A stretch of 64,000 bases of DNA from Nevskia soli DSM 19509 (GTDB taxonomy: Bacteria > Pseudomonadota > Gammaproteobacteria > Nevskiales > Nevskiaceae). This document shows, piece after piece, positions 1-8,160 of the stretch. Position numbers and translations under genes: made by a program. The notes beneath the pieces are model-generated. The model had not been told where the DNA came from, did not search any database, and saw only the letters and a list, made by a program, of their open reading frames with translations. Location: NCBI RefSeq assembly GCF_000711955.1, contig NZ_KL543999.1, forward strand, positions 225,666-289,665, read 5' to 3'. The number at the start of each line of letters is the position of its first letter. Positions within the stretch are counted from its first letter, which is position 1.

Positions 1-1
1 C

Positions 2-871
2 GATACGGTGACCCTGCGCCTGGCCTACCGGCCGCCGCTGGACTGGGAGGCCTTGATGGGCTTCCTGGTCGGTCGCGGTGCTGCCGGCGTCGAAGCCATC
101 GATGGCGAGCGTTACCTTCGGGCGGTGCGCATCGGCACATGCGCCGGCTGGATCGCCGTGGCGCCGCTCAAGAGCGAGGCCGCCCTGCGCGTCGATGTTG
201 CGGTGAGCCTGCTGCCGGTGCTGACCCCGCTGCTGGCGCGGCTGCGCCGCCTGTTTGACCTCGATGCAAACCCGCAGGCCATCCACGAGCATCTAAGCCG
301 GGATGTCCGCCTGCGCCCCTCGTTATCACGCCGGCCGGGCCTGCGTGTGCCGGGTGCATTCGATGGCTTCGAACTGGCGCTGCGGGCGGTCCTGGGGCAG
401 CAGATCAGCGTCAAGGCGGCGACTACGGTGTTCGGGCGTTTCGCCAAGGCCTACGGCGAAACGGTGCAGACGCCGTTCCCGGCCTTGCTGCATACCGGAC
501 CCCGTGCGGCTTTGATCGCCGATGCCAGCCTGGAGGAGCTTGCGGCGTTGGGCCTGATGCGGGCCCGTGCCGTCACGGTCAGTGCGTTGTCGCGGGCGGT
601 ATGCGACGGTACGGTACGGCTGGAGCCTGGCGTGGCCCCGGAGCAGGCCGCGGCGGCATTGAAGGAACTGCCGGGTATCGGCGACTGGACGGCGCAGTAC
701 GTGGCGATGCGCGCCCTGCGTGATCCGGATGCCTTTCCGGCGTCGGATCTGGGAATTTACCGCTCGCTCGGCGTGTCCAAGCCGCGCGACGCGCTGGCGG
801 CGGCGGAGTCATGGCGGCCCTGGCGCGCTTATGCGGTGCTGCACTTGTGGCTGGGATACGGAGGAGGGTGA
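2..871 (+). CDS. alkA: DNA-3-methyladenine glycosylase II (AlkA), 5' end outside window
   Basis: Base-excision repair glycosylase that removes alkylated purines. The start of the product resembles E. coli AlkA (PPxDW followed by GFL), and the helix-hairpin-helix is clear (LPGIGDWTAQYVAMRAL). The conserved catalytic aspartate lies in the PASDLGIY segment, and the C-terminus (WRPWRAYAVLHLW) is typical. The frame is open to the left edge: GAT and ACG codons precede a GTG at position 8. The gene could therefore start at that GTG or be the C-terminal half of an Ada-AlkA fusion. Family membership is certain, the 5' end is not. The next gene, ogt, repairs the other main class of alkyl lesion. Confidence 0.88.
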   Translation, partial: DTVTLRLAYRPPLDWEALMGFLVGRGAAGVEAIDGERYLRAVRIGTCAGWIAVAPLKSEAALRVDVAVSLLPVLTPLLARLRRLFDLDANPQAIHEHLSRDVRLRPSLSRRPGLRVPGAFDGFELALRAVLGQQISVKAATTVFGRFAKAYGETVQTPFPALLHTGPRAALIADASLEELAALGLMRARAVTVSALSRAVCDGTVRLEPGVAPEQAAAALKELPGIGDWTAQYVAMRALRDPDAFPASDLGIYRSLGVSKPRDALAAAESWRPWRAYAVLHLWLGYGGG

Positions 872-880
872 GCCGGGCAA

Positions 881-936
881 GGCGAATGTACGGTGGACAT
901 TCGCCCCGGCGAACGCCCGGCCAGGGATGGCCGGGC
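881..936. repeat. Two adjacent GC-rich hairpins (REP-like) after alkA
   Basis: The alkA-ogt gap holds two perfect inverted repeats. GGCGAATGT at 881-889 pairs with ACATTCGCC at 897-905, and GCCCGGCC at 915-922 pairs with GGCCGGGC at 929-936. No T-run follows, so these look more like a repetitive extragenic element than a classical terminator. Copy number elsewhere in the genome is unknown. Confidence 0.5.
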
Positions 937-1013
937 CGGGATCTCAGGTAATGACGAGGTCTCGCCATGGATGGCCTTGATGCTGGTATTCAAAAAAGGA
1001 GTTTGGCCAAACG

Positions 1014-1550
1014 ATGACTGCGACTCAGTACTTCAGCAGCATGGCCAGCCCGGTAGGCGAATTGCTGCTGCTTTCCGATGGCGACGGCATCACCGGCCTG
1101 TACATGCAGAAGCACGCACACTGGGACGGCATGCAGCCGCACTGGCGCCGCAACGATGCCTGCCTGCGCCATGCGCGGACGCAGCTGCGTTCCTATTTCG
1201 CCGATGAACTGAAGCGATTCGACTTGGAACTGAACCTGCAAGGTACCGAGTTCCAGGTCCGCGTGTGGAACGAATTGCTGAACATTCCGTTCGGCGAAAC
1301 CATCAGCTACGGCGAACTGGCGCGGCGCATCGGCCAGCCCAGCGCCTCGCGGGCGGTGGGCCTGGCCAACGGCCGCAACCCGGTTTCCATCATCGTGCCC
1401 TGCCATCGCGTGCTGGGCAGCAACGGCAAGCTCACCGGCTACGGCGGCGGCCTGCCGCGCAAGCGCTGGCTGCTCGACCATGAACGCGGCGTGCCGCGCA
1501 CCTGGCTGGCCCTGGGTTCGATGGAAGCCCTTGAGGGCGAAATTCCGTAG
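1014..1550 (+). CDS. ogt: Methylated-DNA--[protein]-cysteine S-methyltransferase (Ogt)
   Basis: Suicidal repair protein that transfers the alkyl group from O6-alkylguanine or O4-alkylthymine to its own cysteine. The 178-residue product has the N-terminal RNase H-like domain and the C-terminal winged-helix domain. The active site PCHRV places the acceptor at Cys130, and the downstream GYGGGLPRKRWLLDHE segment is typical of the family. An AGGAG lies about 12 nt upstream of the ATG. The length fits Ogt rather than the long Ada protein. It is convergent with cynS, and its neighbour alkA suggests a small alkylation-repair locus. Confidence 0.95.
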   Translation: MTATQYFSSMASPVGELLLLSDGDGITGLYMQKHAHWDGMQPHWRRNDACLRHARTQLRSYFADELKRFDLELNLQGTEFQVRVWNELLNIPFGETISYGELARRIGQPSASRAVGLANGRNPVSIIVPCHRVLGSNGKLTGYGGGLPRKRWLLDHERGVPRTWLALGSMEALEGEIP

Positions 1551-1587
1551 CAAGGCGGCGAGCGGCGCCTTGGCGGGGAACGCAGAC

Positions 1588-2031
1588 TCAGTAAGTCTTG
1601 TACGACAGGAATTTCCCGCTCATCACGATATTGACCCGATCACCCTTCGGATCGGTTTCGCGGGTCAGGTCCATCTTGAAGTCGATGGCGCTCATGATGC
1701 CGTCGCCGAATTCTTCGTGGATCAACTCCTTGAAGGTGGTGCCGTAGACGCTGACCAGTTCGTAGAAGCGGTAGATCAATGGGTCGGTCGGCACCGCCGT
1801 GGGCAGCGAACCCTTGTACGGCACCACCTGCAGCCAGGCGATCTCATTCTCGTCCAGCCCAAAGATCTTGCCGACGACCTTGGCCTGCTTCGCATCGAGC
1901 GTCATCTGGCCGAGGCAAGCGGCCGTGACCCACTCCTTGCTCAGGCCCACCTTCTTCGCGACCTCGGCCCATTTGATGCCCTTGCTGACCTTGGCATTGA
2001 TGATCTTGCGGGTGACGTCGTTGCGATCCAT
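1588..2031 (-). CDS. cynS: Cyanate hydratase (cyanase)
   Basis: Converts cyanate and bicarbonate to ammonia and carbon dioxide. The 147-residue product has the N-terminal helix-turn-helix-like domain and the C-terminal catalytic domain. The catalytic triad Arg88, Glu91 and Ser114 is intact and offset by eight residues from E. coli Arg96/Glu99/Ser122. The gene lies about 73 bp downstream of nasS on the same strand, with GGAG just ahead of its ATG, so it is probably co-transcribed with nasT-nasS. No cynT carbonic anhydrase, cynX or cynR is seen nearby. The context points to cyanate as an alternative nitrogen source managed with nitrate. Confidence 0.96.
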   Translation of the reverse strand: MDRNDVTRKIINAKVSKGIKWAEVAKKVGLSKEWVTAACLGQMTLDAKQAKVVGKIFGLDENEIAWLQVVPYKGSLPTAVPTDPLIYRFYELVSVYGTTFKELIHEEFGDGIMSAIDFKMDLTRETDPKGDRVNIVMSGKFLSYKTY

Positions 2032-2104
2032 GCGGGTGCTCCGTCAGATGAGATTGGGAAGGAATTGGCAATAGTCTTGGGCAGAGGGATTGGCGAGGTT
2101 GATG

Positions 2105-3292
2105 TCATGCCTTGATCGCAAAGTGGTCCAGATACGTTTCCGGCTTCGTCGGATCCCAGACCACCCCGTCGAACAGCGTTTCGGTCTTCAGGGGGCTGGC
2201 CGGCACCGCGATCCCCATGGAGCGGGCCACGTCGCTGTACAGCTCGATCTGGTTCACCTGCTTCGCCACCGCCAGGTAATCCACATCGTGTCCCAGCAGG
2301 CCCCAGCGCCGCTGCTGCGTCAGGAACCACATGCCGTGGGACAGATAGGGGTAATTGACCTCGCCGCCGTTGAAGAACTTCATATGGTCGGCTTCCTGCC
2401 ATTTGCGGCCCAGGCCGTTCTCGTATTCGCCGCGCAGGCGGCCGGCGATGACCTCCGTCGGCGCATCGACGTAGGCGGCGGCGCTGATGACGCGGGCGAC
2501 ATGATCGCGGTTGGCCATGGTGTCGATATAGCGTGATGCCTCGAGTACGGCACGGATCATGGCCCGTGCGGTATTCGGATACTTCTCGACGAATTCCCGC
2601 GTCGTGCCCAGCACCTTTTCCGGATGGTTGCGCCAGATCGCCTGGGTCGTCGTCGCGGCGAAGCCGATGCCTTCCTGGATGGCGCGGGCGCCGCCCCAGG
2701 GTTCGCCGACGCAATAGCCGTCCATATTGCCGGCGCGCATGTTCGCCACCATCTGCGGCGGCGGCACGGTGATGATCTTCACGTCGCGCAACGGGTCGAT
2801 GCCGGCGGCGGCGAGCCAGTAGAACAGCCACATGGCGTGGGTGCCGGTCGGGAAGGTCTGGGCGAAGGTGTAGCTGCGTTCCTTGCGGTCGAGCAGTTTC
2901 TTCAGGGATGGGCCGTCGACTGCGCCCTGCTCGCGCAACTGGTTGGAGAGGACGATGGCCTGGCCGTTGTGGTTGAGTCCCATCAGCGCCGCCATGTTCT
3001 GCCGCGGGCCGCCGATGCCGAGGTGCACGCCGTAGACCAGGCCGTAGAGCATGTGGGCGGCGTCGAGCTCGCCCAGGGTGACGCGGTCGCGGATCGCCGC
3101 CCAGCTCGGCTGTTTCGACAGGGTCACGTCCAGGCCGTACTTGCTGAACAGGCCCAGTTCCTGCGCCATCACCACGCTGGCGCAGTCGGTGAGGGCGATG
3201 AAGCCGATCGTCACCTTGCTCTTTTCCGGCGCCTCTCCGGTCCCGGCCCTGGTTGGCTGATGCGGATTCATCGCTGGTTCCTTGTTGTTCAT
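2105..3292 (-). CDS. nasS: NasS-like nitrate/nitrite-sensing protein
   Basis: This is a 395-residue member of the NrtA/CmpA substrate-binding family. It has no signal peptide or lipobox: the N-terminus is hydrophilic and leads into KSKVTIGFIALTDCASVVMA. Cytoplasmic members encoded beside NasT are the NasS sensors, which hold NasT inactive when nitrate or nitrite is absent. nasT ends at 3294, next to the nasS start at 3292, so the two are probably translationally coupled. An in-frame ATG at 3271 is an alternative start. No permease or ATPase genes of an Nrt ABC transporter lie nearby, which supports a sensor over a transport role. The function is inferred from family and context. Confidence 0.88.
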   Translation of the reverse strand: MNNKEPAMNPHQPTRAGTGEAPEKSKVTIGFIALTDCASVVMAQELGLFSKYGLDVTLSKQPSWAAIRDRVTLGELDAAHMLYGLVYGVHLGIGGPRQNMAALMGLNHNGQAIVLSNQLREQGAVDGPSLKKLLDRKERSYTFAQTFPTGTHAMWLFYWLAAAGIDPLRDVKIITVPPPQMVANMRAGNMDGYCVGEPWGGARAIQEGIGFAATTTQAIWRNHPEKVLGTTREFVEKYPNTARAMIRAVLEASRYIDTMANRDHVARVISAAAYVDAPTEVIAGRLRGEYENGLGRKWQEADHMKFFNGGEVNYPYLSHGMWFLTQQRRWGLLGHDVDYLAVAKQVNQIELYSDVARSMGIAVPASPLKTETLFDGVVWDPTKPETYLDHFAIKA

Positions 3293-3293
3293 G

Positions 3294-3869
3294 TCAGCCC
3301 GCCGTTCCGCGCTCGGCCAGCAGCCTGGCCAGTTCCGCGATCTTCATGCCGCGTTCCATCGCCATGCGGCGCAGCTGGTGATAGGCCTCTTCTTCCGTCA
3401 TGTGCATCTCCTGCACCAGCCGGTACTTCGCCTTGTCGATGAGGCGGCGGTCCTGCAGCGCCTGTTGCGCCTCCTGTAGTTCGCTGGCCAGGCTGCGCTG
3501 ATTCTGGAAGTGGGCCATGGTGACTTCGACCAGGGAGCGCAGCAGCACCGGCGAGATGCCGTCCACGGCATAGGTGCTGATGCCCAGCCTTGCAGCATCG
3601 CGCACCAAATCGGTGTCCGTGGACTCGCTGAGCATCAAGATGGGGCGCGGGAAGCGCTTGCCGAGGATCGCCAAGCCTTCCAGGGTATCGCGGGAAGGAG
3701 AGTCGGCGTCGATCAGGATGGCATCCGGCTTGAGGGCTTTCACAGCCCCATGCACATCGTCGGATTCCGCCACGATACCCGCCACCTCAAAGCCCGCGGC
3801 CGCCAGCGCCTGCGCCAGTTGTTCCGTGCGCTCGGATTGCGCGTCGATGATCAGGACTCTGGCGGCCAT
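3294..3869 (-). CDS. nasT: ANTAR-domain antiterminator NasT
   Basis: Two-domain regulator of 191 residues. Residues 1-120 form a receiver-like domain starting MAARVLIIDAQ, with an Asp in the ILIDADSP segment. After a coiled-coil linker, residues of about 130-185 form the RNA-binding ANTAR domain (DRRLIDKAKYRLVQEM...AYHQLRRMAMERGM). NasT proteins bind paired hexaloop hairpins in leader RNA and prevent intrinsic termination of nitrate-assimilation genes. A matching leader lies directly upstream, on the other strand (3968-4090). NasT is normally sequestered by NasS, encoded next. Identification is firm and the target is inferred. Confidence 0.95.
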   Translation of the reverse strand: MAARVLIIDAQSERTEQLAQALAAAGFEVAGIVAESDDVHGAVKALKPDAILIDADSPSRDTLEGLAILGKRFPRPILMLSESTDTDLVRDAARLGISTYAVDGISPVLLRSLVEVTMAHFQNQRSLASELQEAQQALQDRRLIDKAKYRLVQEMHMTEEEAYHQLRRMAMERGMKIAELARLLAERGTAG

Positions 3870-3941
3870 GCACTAACCTGGCGCCGGGGGAGGGAAGCGC
3901 CGCAATGGTGCAGCAAGGAATGTGCCCCGGCCGGATCAAAG

Positions 3942-3957
3942 TGGCACGCTGCTTGCT
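3942..3957 (+). promoter_or_regulatory. Sigma-54 promoter of the nitrate assimilation operon
   Basis: TGGCACGCTGCTTGCT matches the -24/-12 consensus (TGGCAC-N5-TTGCW) with the exact GG-N10-GC spacing. Transcription would start near 3968, about 214 nt before the transporter ATG. Sigma-54 control implies an NtrC-type activator and nitrogen-limitation control. I did not identify an activator site with confidence. Confidence 0.85.
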
Positions 3958-3980
3958 CAATAACTCCCGTGTTCCATTTC

Positions 3981-4090
3981 CGCGCAAAGGCGCGGGAGCC
4001 CAACGGCGGGTTCGGGACGCGAAATTCTAGAGAGTCTTGGACAAAGGCGTCCGTCTGCGCGCAAGCGCGGCGAGACGTCTTTTTTTTTGG
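3981..4090 (+). promoter_or_regulatory. ANTAR (NasT) antitermination leader with intrinsic terminator
   Basis: A hairpin at 4039-4052 (GGAC/GTCC) displays the hexaloop AAAGGC, with A at loop position 1 and G at position 4, as in known ANTAR targets. Its loop and 3' arm lie inside the 5' arm of a longer stem: 4043-4060 pairs with 4065-4082 around a GCAA tetraloop with two bulges, followed by a T-run at 4080-4088. The two structures cannot coexist, which is the antitermination switch. The octamer CAAAGGCG recurs at 3985-3992 within a C/G-rich stem. It may be the first hairpin of the pair, although it is 57 nt away and prefers a tetraloop. The fold was done by hand. Confidence 0.78.
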
Positions 4091-4181
4091 CCGCTCGGCC
4101 GGCACGCCTCACCGGTCCTCGGCAAACACAAGGCAGTTCGCTGCTGCGTGTCGGGTGGATGGTCAACAACTAGGAGTACAG

Positions 4182-5570
4182 ATGAAACAGGTCATAGCCT
4201 CATTGAAAAGCGGCAACTGGAAAGCACTCCTGGCGTGCTTCCTCTACTTCGACACCGGCTTCACCGTGTGGGTGATGCTGGGTCCCCTGGCGCCCTTCAT
4301 CGGCAAGGACATCACCATGACGCCGGCCGCACAGGGCTTCCTGGTGGCGGTACCGGTGCTGTCGGCGGCGATCCTGCGCGTGACGCTGGGCAATCTGTTC
4401 CAGTCGCAGGACGGCAAGCGTCTGGCCCTGATGGGTATCCTGCTGTCGGCGATCCCCTCGGTGTTCCTGCTGTTCCCCGGCGCGCCGTCCTACACCACGC
4501 TGCTGGTGCTGGGCGTGTTCCTGGGCGTCGGCGGCGCCAGCTTCGCCGTGGCCCTGCCGATGGCGGGCAGCAACTACCCGCCGAAGGTGCAGGGCCTGGT
4601 GCTCGGCCTCGCCGCCGCCGGCAACATCGGCGCGGTACTCGATGGCTTCATGTTCCCGGGCCTGGCACAGGCTTACGGCTGGCAGCATGCCACCGCCGCG
4701 GCGCTGCCGCTGCTGGCACTGACCGCCGCTGCGGTGATCTTCTGGGCCAGTGACCTGAGTGCGAAGAGCGGCAAGGGGGCACAGGCCTTCGCCGGATTTG
4801 CCGTGACCCTGGTTGGCTTGATCGGGCTGGTGCTGCTGGTGAATGGCGGCTACCTGGGCCAGGGCAAGACGGGCCTGCTGCTGCTGCCGCCGATCGGCGC
4901 GGCCCTGGCCATCGCGGTGCTGCCGCAGCGTTACCGTGCGGTGCTGGCGGAGCGCGACACCTGGGTGATCATGCTGGTCTACAGCATCACCTTCGGCGGC
5001 TTCGTCGGCATGTCCTCCTATGTCAGCACGCTGGTGACCAGCCTGTGGGGCATGTCCAAGGTCGATGCCGGCCTGATGATGGCGGGCTTCGCCTTCACCG
5101 GCGCCATCGTGCGCCCGTTCGGCGGCTGGCTCGCCGATCGCGTGACCGGCGTGCGTGCGCTGCTGGTGCTGCTCACCGGCATCTCCCTGCTCGACTTCAC
5201 TTTTGCCGTGGTGATGCCGCCGCTGGCCGGCGGCGTGGTGCTGCTGTTCTGCCTGTATCTGTGCTTCGGCCTCGGCAACGGCAGCACCTTCCAGCTGGTG
5301 CCGCATCGCTGGAAAGGCAAGACCGGCGTGATGACCGGCATCATCGGCGCCGCAGGCGGCATCGGCGGCTTCTACCTGCCGGTGATCATGGGCATCGCCA
5401 AGGAAAGCACCGGCAGCTACCAGATGGGCTTCGCCACCTTCGGTGGAATCTCCGCTGCGGCGCTGGTGCTGGTAGTGGTGCTGCGCCAGGAATGGCTGAC
5501 CTGGGCGGTGGTGGATCACAGCGCCGGGCCGAGCGATGACGGCATGCAGGGCGCGGTTCACGCCGAGTAA
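4182..5570 (+). CDS. NarK/NasA-type MFS nitrate/nitrite transporter
   Basis: Inner-membrane major facilitator of 462 residues with about 12 predicted membrane segments. It starts at ATG 4182 behind an AGGAG at 4172-4176; longer readings of the frame run through the regulatory leader and have no family similarity. Glycine-rich segments such as GNIGAVLDGFMFPGLAQAYG and the late FGLGNGSTFQLVPHRWKGKTGVMTGIIGAAGGIGG are the nitrate signature motifs of the NarK/NasA family. As first gene of the operon it would import nitrate or nitrite for the reductases that follow. Expression should need the sigma-54 promoter and NasT read-through. Confidence 0.93.
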   Translation: MKQVIASLKSGNWKALLACFLYFDTGFTVWVMLGPLAPFIGKDITMTPAAQGFLVAVPVLSAAILRVTLGNLFQSQDGKRLALMGILLSAIPSVFLLFPGAPSYTTLLVLGVFLGVGGASFAVALPMAGSNYPPKVQGLVLGLAAAGNIGAVLDGFMFPGLAQAYGWQHATAAALPLLALTAAAVIFWASDLSAKSGKGAQAFAGFAVTLVGLIGLVLLVNGGYLGQGKTGLLLLPPIGAALAIAVLPQRYRAVLAERDTWVIMLVYSITFGGFVGMSSYVSTLVTSLWGMSKVDAGLMMAGFAFTGAIVRPFGGWLADRVTGVRALLVLLTGISLLDFTFAVVMPPLAGGVVLLFCLYLCFGLGNGSTFQLVPHRWKGKTGVMTGIIGAAGGIGGFYLPVIMGIAKESTGSYQMGFATFGGISAAALVLVVVLRQEWLTWAVVDHSAGPSDDGMQGAVHAE

Positions 5571-5604
5571 GCCTGCCGTCGAACTCTTCAATTCAAATCG
5601 CCGG

Positions 5605-8160
5605 ATGGAAATGGAACGGAAAAAGATAGTTGTCGTCGGTAATGGAATGGTCGGCCACAAGCTGCTGGAGCAGCTGGTGGCACAGACCGATGCCGCCGTC
5701 GAAGTCACGGTGTTGTGCGAGGAGCCGCGGCCGGCTTACGACCGCGTGCACCTGTCGGAATTCTTCGCTGGCAAGAGCGCCGATGAGCTGTCGCTGGTAA
5801 CACCGGGCTTCTTCGAGGAGCACGGCAACCTGCTGCTCAAGCTCAACGCCAAGGCGGTGCAGATCGATCGCGCCGCCAGGACTGTGACGACGAGTGCCAG
5901 TGAAATCCTGGCCTACGACAAGCTGGTGCTGGCCACCGGCTCCTATCCCTTCGTTCCTCCGCTGCCGGGCAAGGACCGGCCGGCTTGTCTGGTCTACCGC
6001 ACGATCGAGGATCTGGAGGCGATCGCCGCCGCCGGCCGCGAGTCCAAAGTGGGTGTCGTGGTCGGCGGCGGATTACTCGGGCTGGAAGCGGCAAAGGCGT
6101 TGAAGGACATGAACCTGACCACGCACGTGGTCGAGTTCGCGCCGCGCCTGATGGCGGTGCAGGTGGACGACGGCGGCGGGCGCATCCTGCGCCGCAAGAT
6201 CGAACAGCTCGGCGTCACCGTGCATACCGGCAAGAACACGCAGGAGATCGTGGATGGCGAGAACTGCCGTCACCGCATGAAGTTCGCCGATGGCAGCTTC
6301 CTGGAAACCGATCTGATCCTGTTCTCCGCCGGCATCCGTCCGCGCGACGAGCTGGCGAAGCAGGCCGGGCTGGCAATGGGCGAGCGCGGCGGCATCGTCG
6401 TCGACGAGGCCTGCCGCACCAGCGATCCGGATATCTACGCCATCGGCGAGTGCGCCTTGTACCAGGGCCGCATCTACGGCTTGGTGGCGCCGGGCTACCA
6501 GATGGCGCAAGTTGTTGCCGATCAGTTGCTCGGCAAGGAAAGCGCGGGCTTCACCGGTGCCGACATGAGCACCAAGCTCAAGCTGATGGGCGTGGACGTG
6601 GCCAGCCTTGGTGACGCCCACGGCGCCACCAAGGGCTCGCTGGCCTACAGCTTCATCGACGAACGCCAGCAGATTTACAAGAAGCTGGTGGTGAGCGACT
6701 GCGGCAAGTTCCTGCTCGGCGGCGTGTTGGTGGGCGAGGCCGAGGACTACGGAACGTTGCTGCAATACATGCTCAACCGCATGCCGCTGCCGGAGCGGCC
6801 GGAGTCGCTGATCCTGCCGGCGCTGGACGGCGCGGCCAAGCCTGGCCTGGGCGTGGGCGCGTTACCGGCGGCTGCGCAGATCTGCTCCTGCAACAATGTC
6901 AGCAAGGCGGCGATCTGCGCCGCCATCGACGAGGGCGCCACCACGCTGGGCGCACTGAAGAAGTGCACCAAGGCGGCTACGTCCTGCGGTGGCTGCGGGC
7001 CATTGGTGACGCAGATCCTCAAGTATGAATTGACGGCTCGCGGCGTCACCGTCAGCAACCATCTGTGCGAGCACTTCCCGCATTCGCGCCAGGAGCTGTA
7101 TCACCTGGTGCGGGTGGAGAAGATCCGCACCTTCGACGACTTGCTGAGCAAGCACGGCAAGGGCCGTGGCTGCGACATCTGCAAGCCGACAGTGGGCTCG
7201 ATCCTGGCTTCGTGCTGGAACGAGCACGTGCTGCAGCCGCGCCACGCCAAGCTGCAGGACAGCAACGACTACTACCTCGCCAACATCCAGAAGGATGGTA
7301 CTTACTCGGTGGTGCCGCGCGTGCCCGGCGGCGAGATCACCCCGGACAAGCTGATCGCCATTGGCGCAGTGGCGAAGAAGTACGGCCTTTACACCAAGAT
7401 CACCGGCGGCCAGCGCATCGACCTGTTCGGAGCGCAGGTGCATCAGTTGCCGGCGATCTGGCGGGAACTGATCGCCGCCGGCTTCGAGTCCGGCCACGCC
7501 TACGGCAAGGCGGTACGCACGGTGAAGTCCTGCGTCGGCAGTACCTGGTGCCGCTTCGGCGTGCAGGACAGCGTCGGCTTTTCGATCGAGATCGAAAACC
7601 GCTATCGCGGCATGCGCTCGCCGCACAAGCTCAAGTTCGCCGTGTCCGGCTGCACCCGCGAGTGCGCCGAGGCGCAGAGCAAGGATGTCGGCATCATCGC
7701 CACGGAAAAGGGCTGGAACCTCTATGTCTGCGGCAACGGCGGCATGAAGCCGCGCCATGCGGAGTTGCTGGCGTCCGACCTCGACAAGGAAACCCTGGTC
7801 CGTTACGTCGACCGTTTCCTGATGTTCTACGTGCGTACCGCCGACCGCCTGCAGCGCACCTCGGTATGGATGGAAAACCTGGAAGGCGGTCTGGATTACC
7901 TGAAGCAGGTCGTATGTGAGGACAAGCTCGGCATCGCCGCGGAACTGGAAGCGGAGATGCAGCACCTGGTCGATACCTACGAGTGCGAGTGGAAGAAGGC
8001 GGTGAACGACCCGGCGACGCTGCGGCGCTTCCGCACCTTCGTCAACAGCGACGCCGGCGACAACAACGTGGTGTTCGTCGAGGAACGCGGGCAGATCCGC
8101 CCGGCCACCGAGGACGAGCGCAGCCTCGCCCGCAATGCACTAGAAAAGGAAGCGGCATGA
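5605..8160 (+). CDS. nirB: NADH-dependent assimilatory nitrite reductase, large subunit
   Basis: Reduces nitrite to ammonium with NAD(P)H. Of 851 residues, about 1-300 form the FAD/NAD-binding reductase starting KKIVVVGNGMVGHKLL. A BFD-like [2Fe-2S] site follows with Cys427, Cys429, Cys461 and Cys464. The sulfite/nitrite reductase half-domains come next. The siroheme/[4Fe-4S] ligands are Cys643, Cys649, Cys683 and Cys687 (CVGSTWC and CTREC). ATG 5605 is preferred, with 5611 possible. The stop overlaps the next ATG (ATGA), so its partner is translationally coupled. That partner supplies the NirD small-subunit domain. Confidence 0.96.
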   Translation: MEMERKKIVVVGNGMVGHKLLEQLVAQTDAAVEVTVLCEEPRPAYDRVHLSEFFAGKSADELSLVTPGFFEEHGNLLLKLNAKAVQIDRAARTVTTSASEILAYDKLVLATGSYPFVPPLPGKDRPACLVYRTIEDLEAIAAAGRESKVGVVVGGGLLGLEAAKALKDMNLTTHVVEFAPRLMAVQVDDGGGRILRRKIEQLGVTVHTGKNTQEIVDGENCRHRMKFADGSFLETDLILFSAGIRPRDELAKQAGLAMGERGGIVVDEACRTSDPDIYAIGECALYQGRIYGLVAPGYQMAQVVADQLLGKESAGFTGADMSTKLKLMGVDVASLGDAHGATKGSLAYSFIDERQQIYKKLVVSDCGKFLLGGVLVGEAEDYGTLLQYMLNRMPLPERPESLILPALDGAAKPGLGVGALPAAAQICSCNNVSKAAICAAIDEGATTLGALKKCTKAATSCGGCGPLVTQILKYELTARGVTVSNHLCEHFPHSRQELYHLVRVEKIRTFDDLLSKHGKGRGCDICKPTVGSILASCWNEHVLQPRHAKLQDSNDYYLANIQKDGTYSVVPRVPGGEITPDKLIAIGAVAKKYGLYTKITGGQRIDLFGAQVHQLPAIWRELIAAGFESGHAYGKAVRTVKSCVGSTWCRFGVQDSVGFSIEIENRYRGMRSPHKLKFAVSGCTRECAEAQSKDVGIIATEKGWNLYVCGNGGMKPRHAELLASDLDKETLVRYVDRFLMFYVRTADRLQRTSVWMENLEGGLDYLKQVVCEDKLGIAAELEAEMQHLVDTYECEWKKAVNDPATLRRFRTFVNSDAGDNNVVFVEERGQIRPATEDERSLARNALEKEAA

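Noticed and set aside
3510..4181. Long 5' extension of the transporter frame
   Set aside because: It is antisense to nasT and runs through the sigma-54 promoter and terminator. The AGGAG-preceded ATG at 4182 begins the family-typical sequence.
4200..5708. 502-codon minus-strand frame opposite the transporter gene
   Set aside because: It mirrors the transporter and has a composition dominated by His, Gln, Arg and Ala. It has no domain and is a GC-rich shadow frame.
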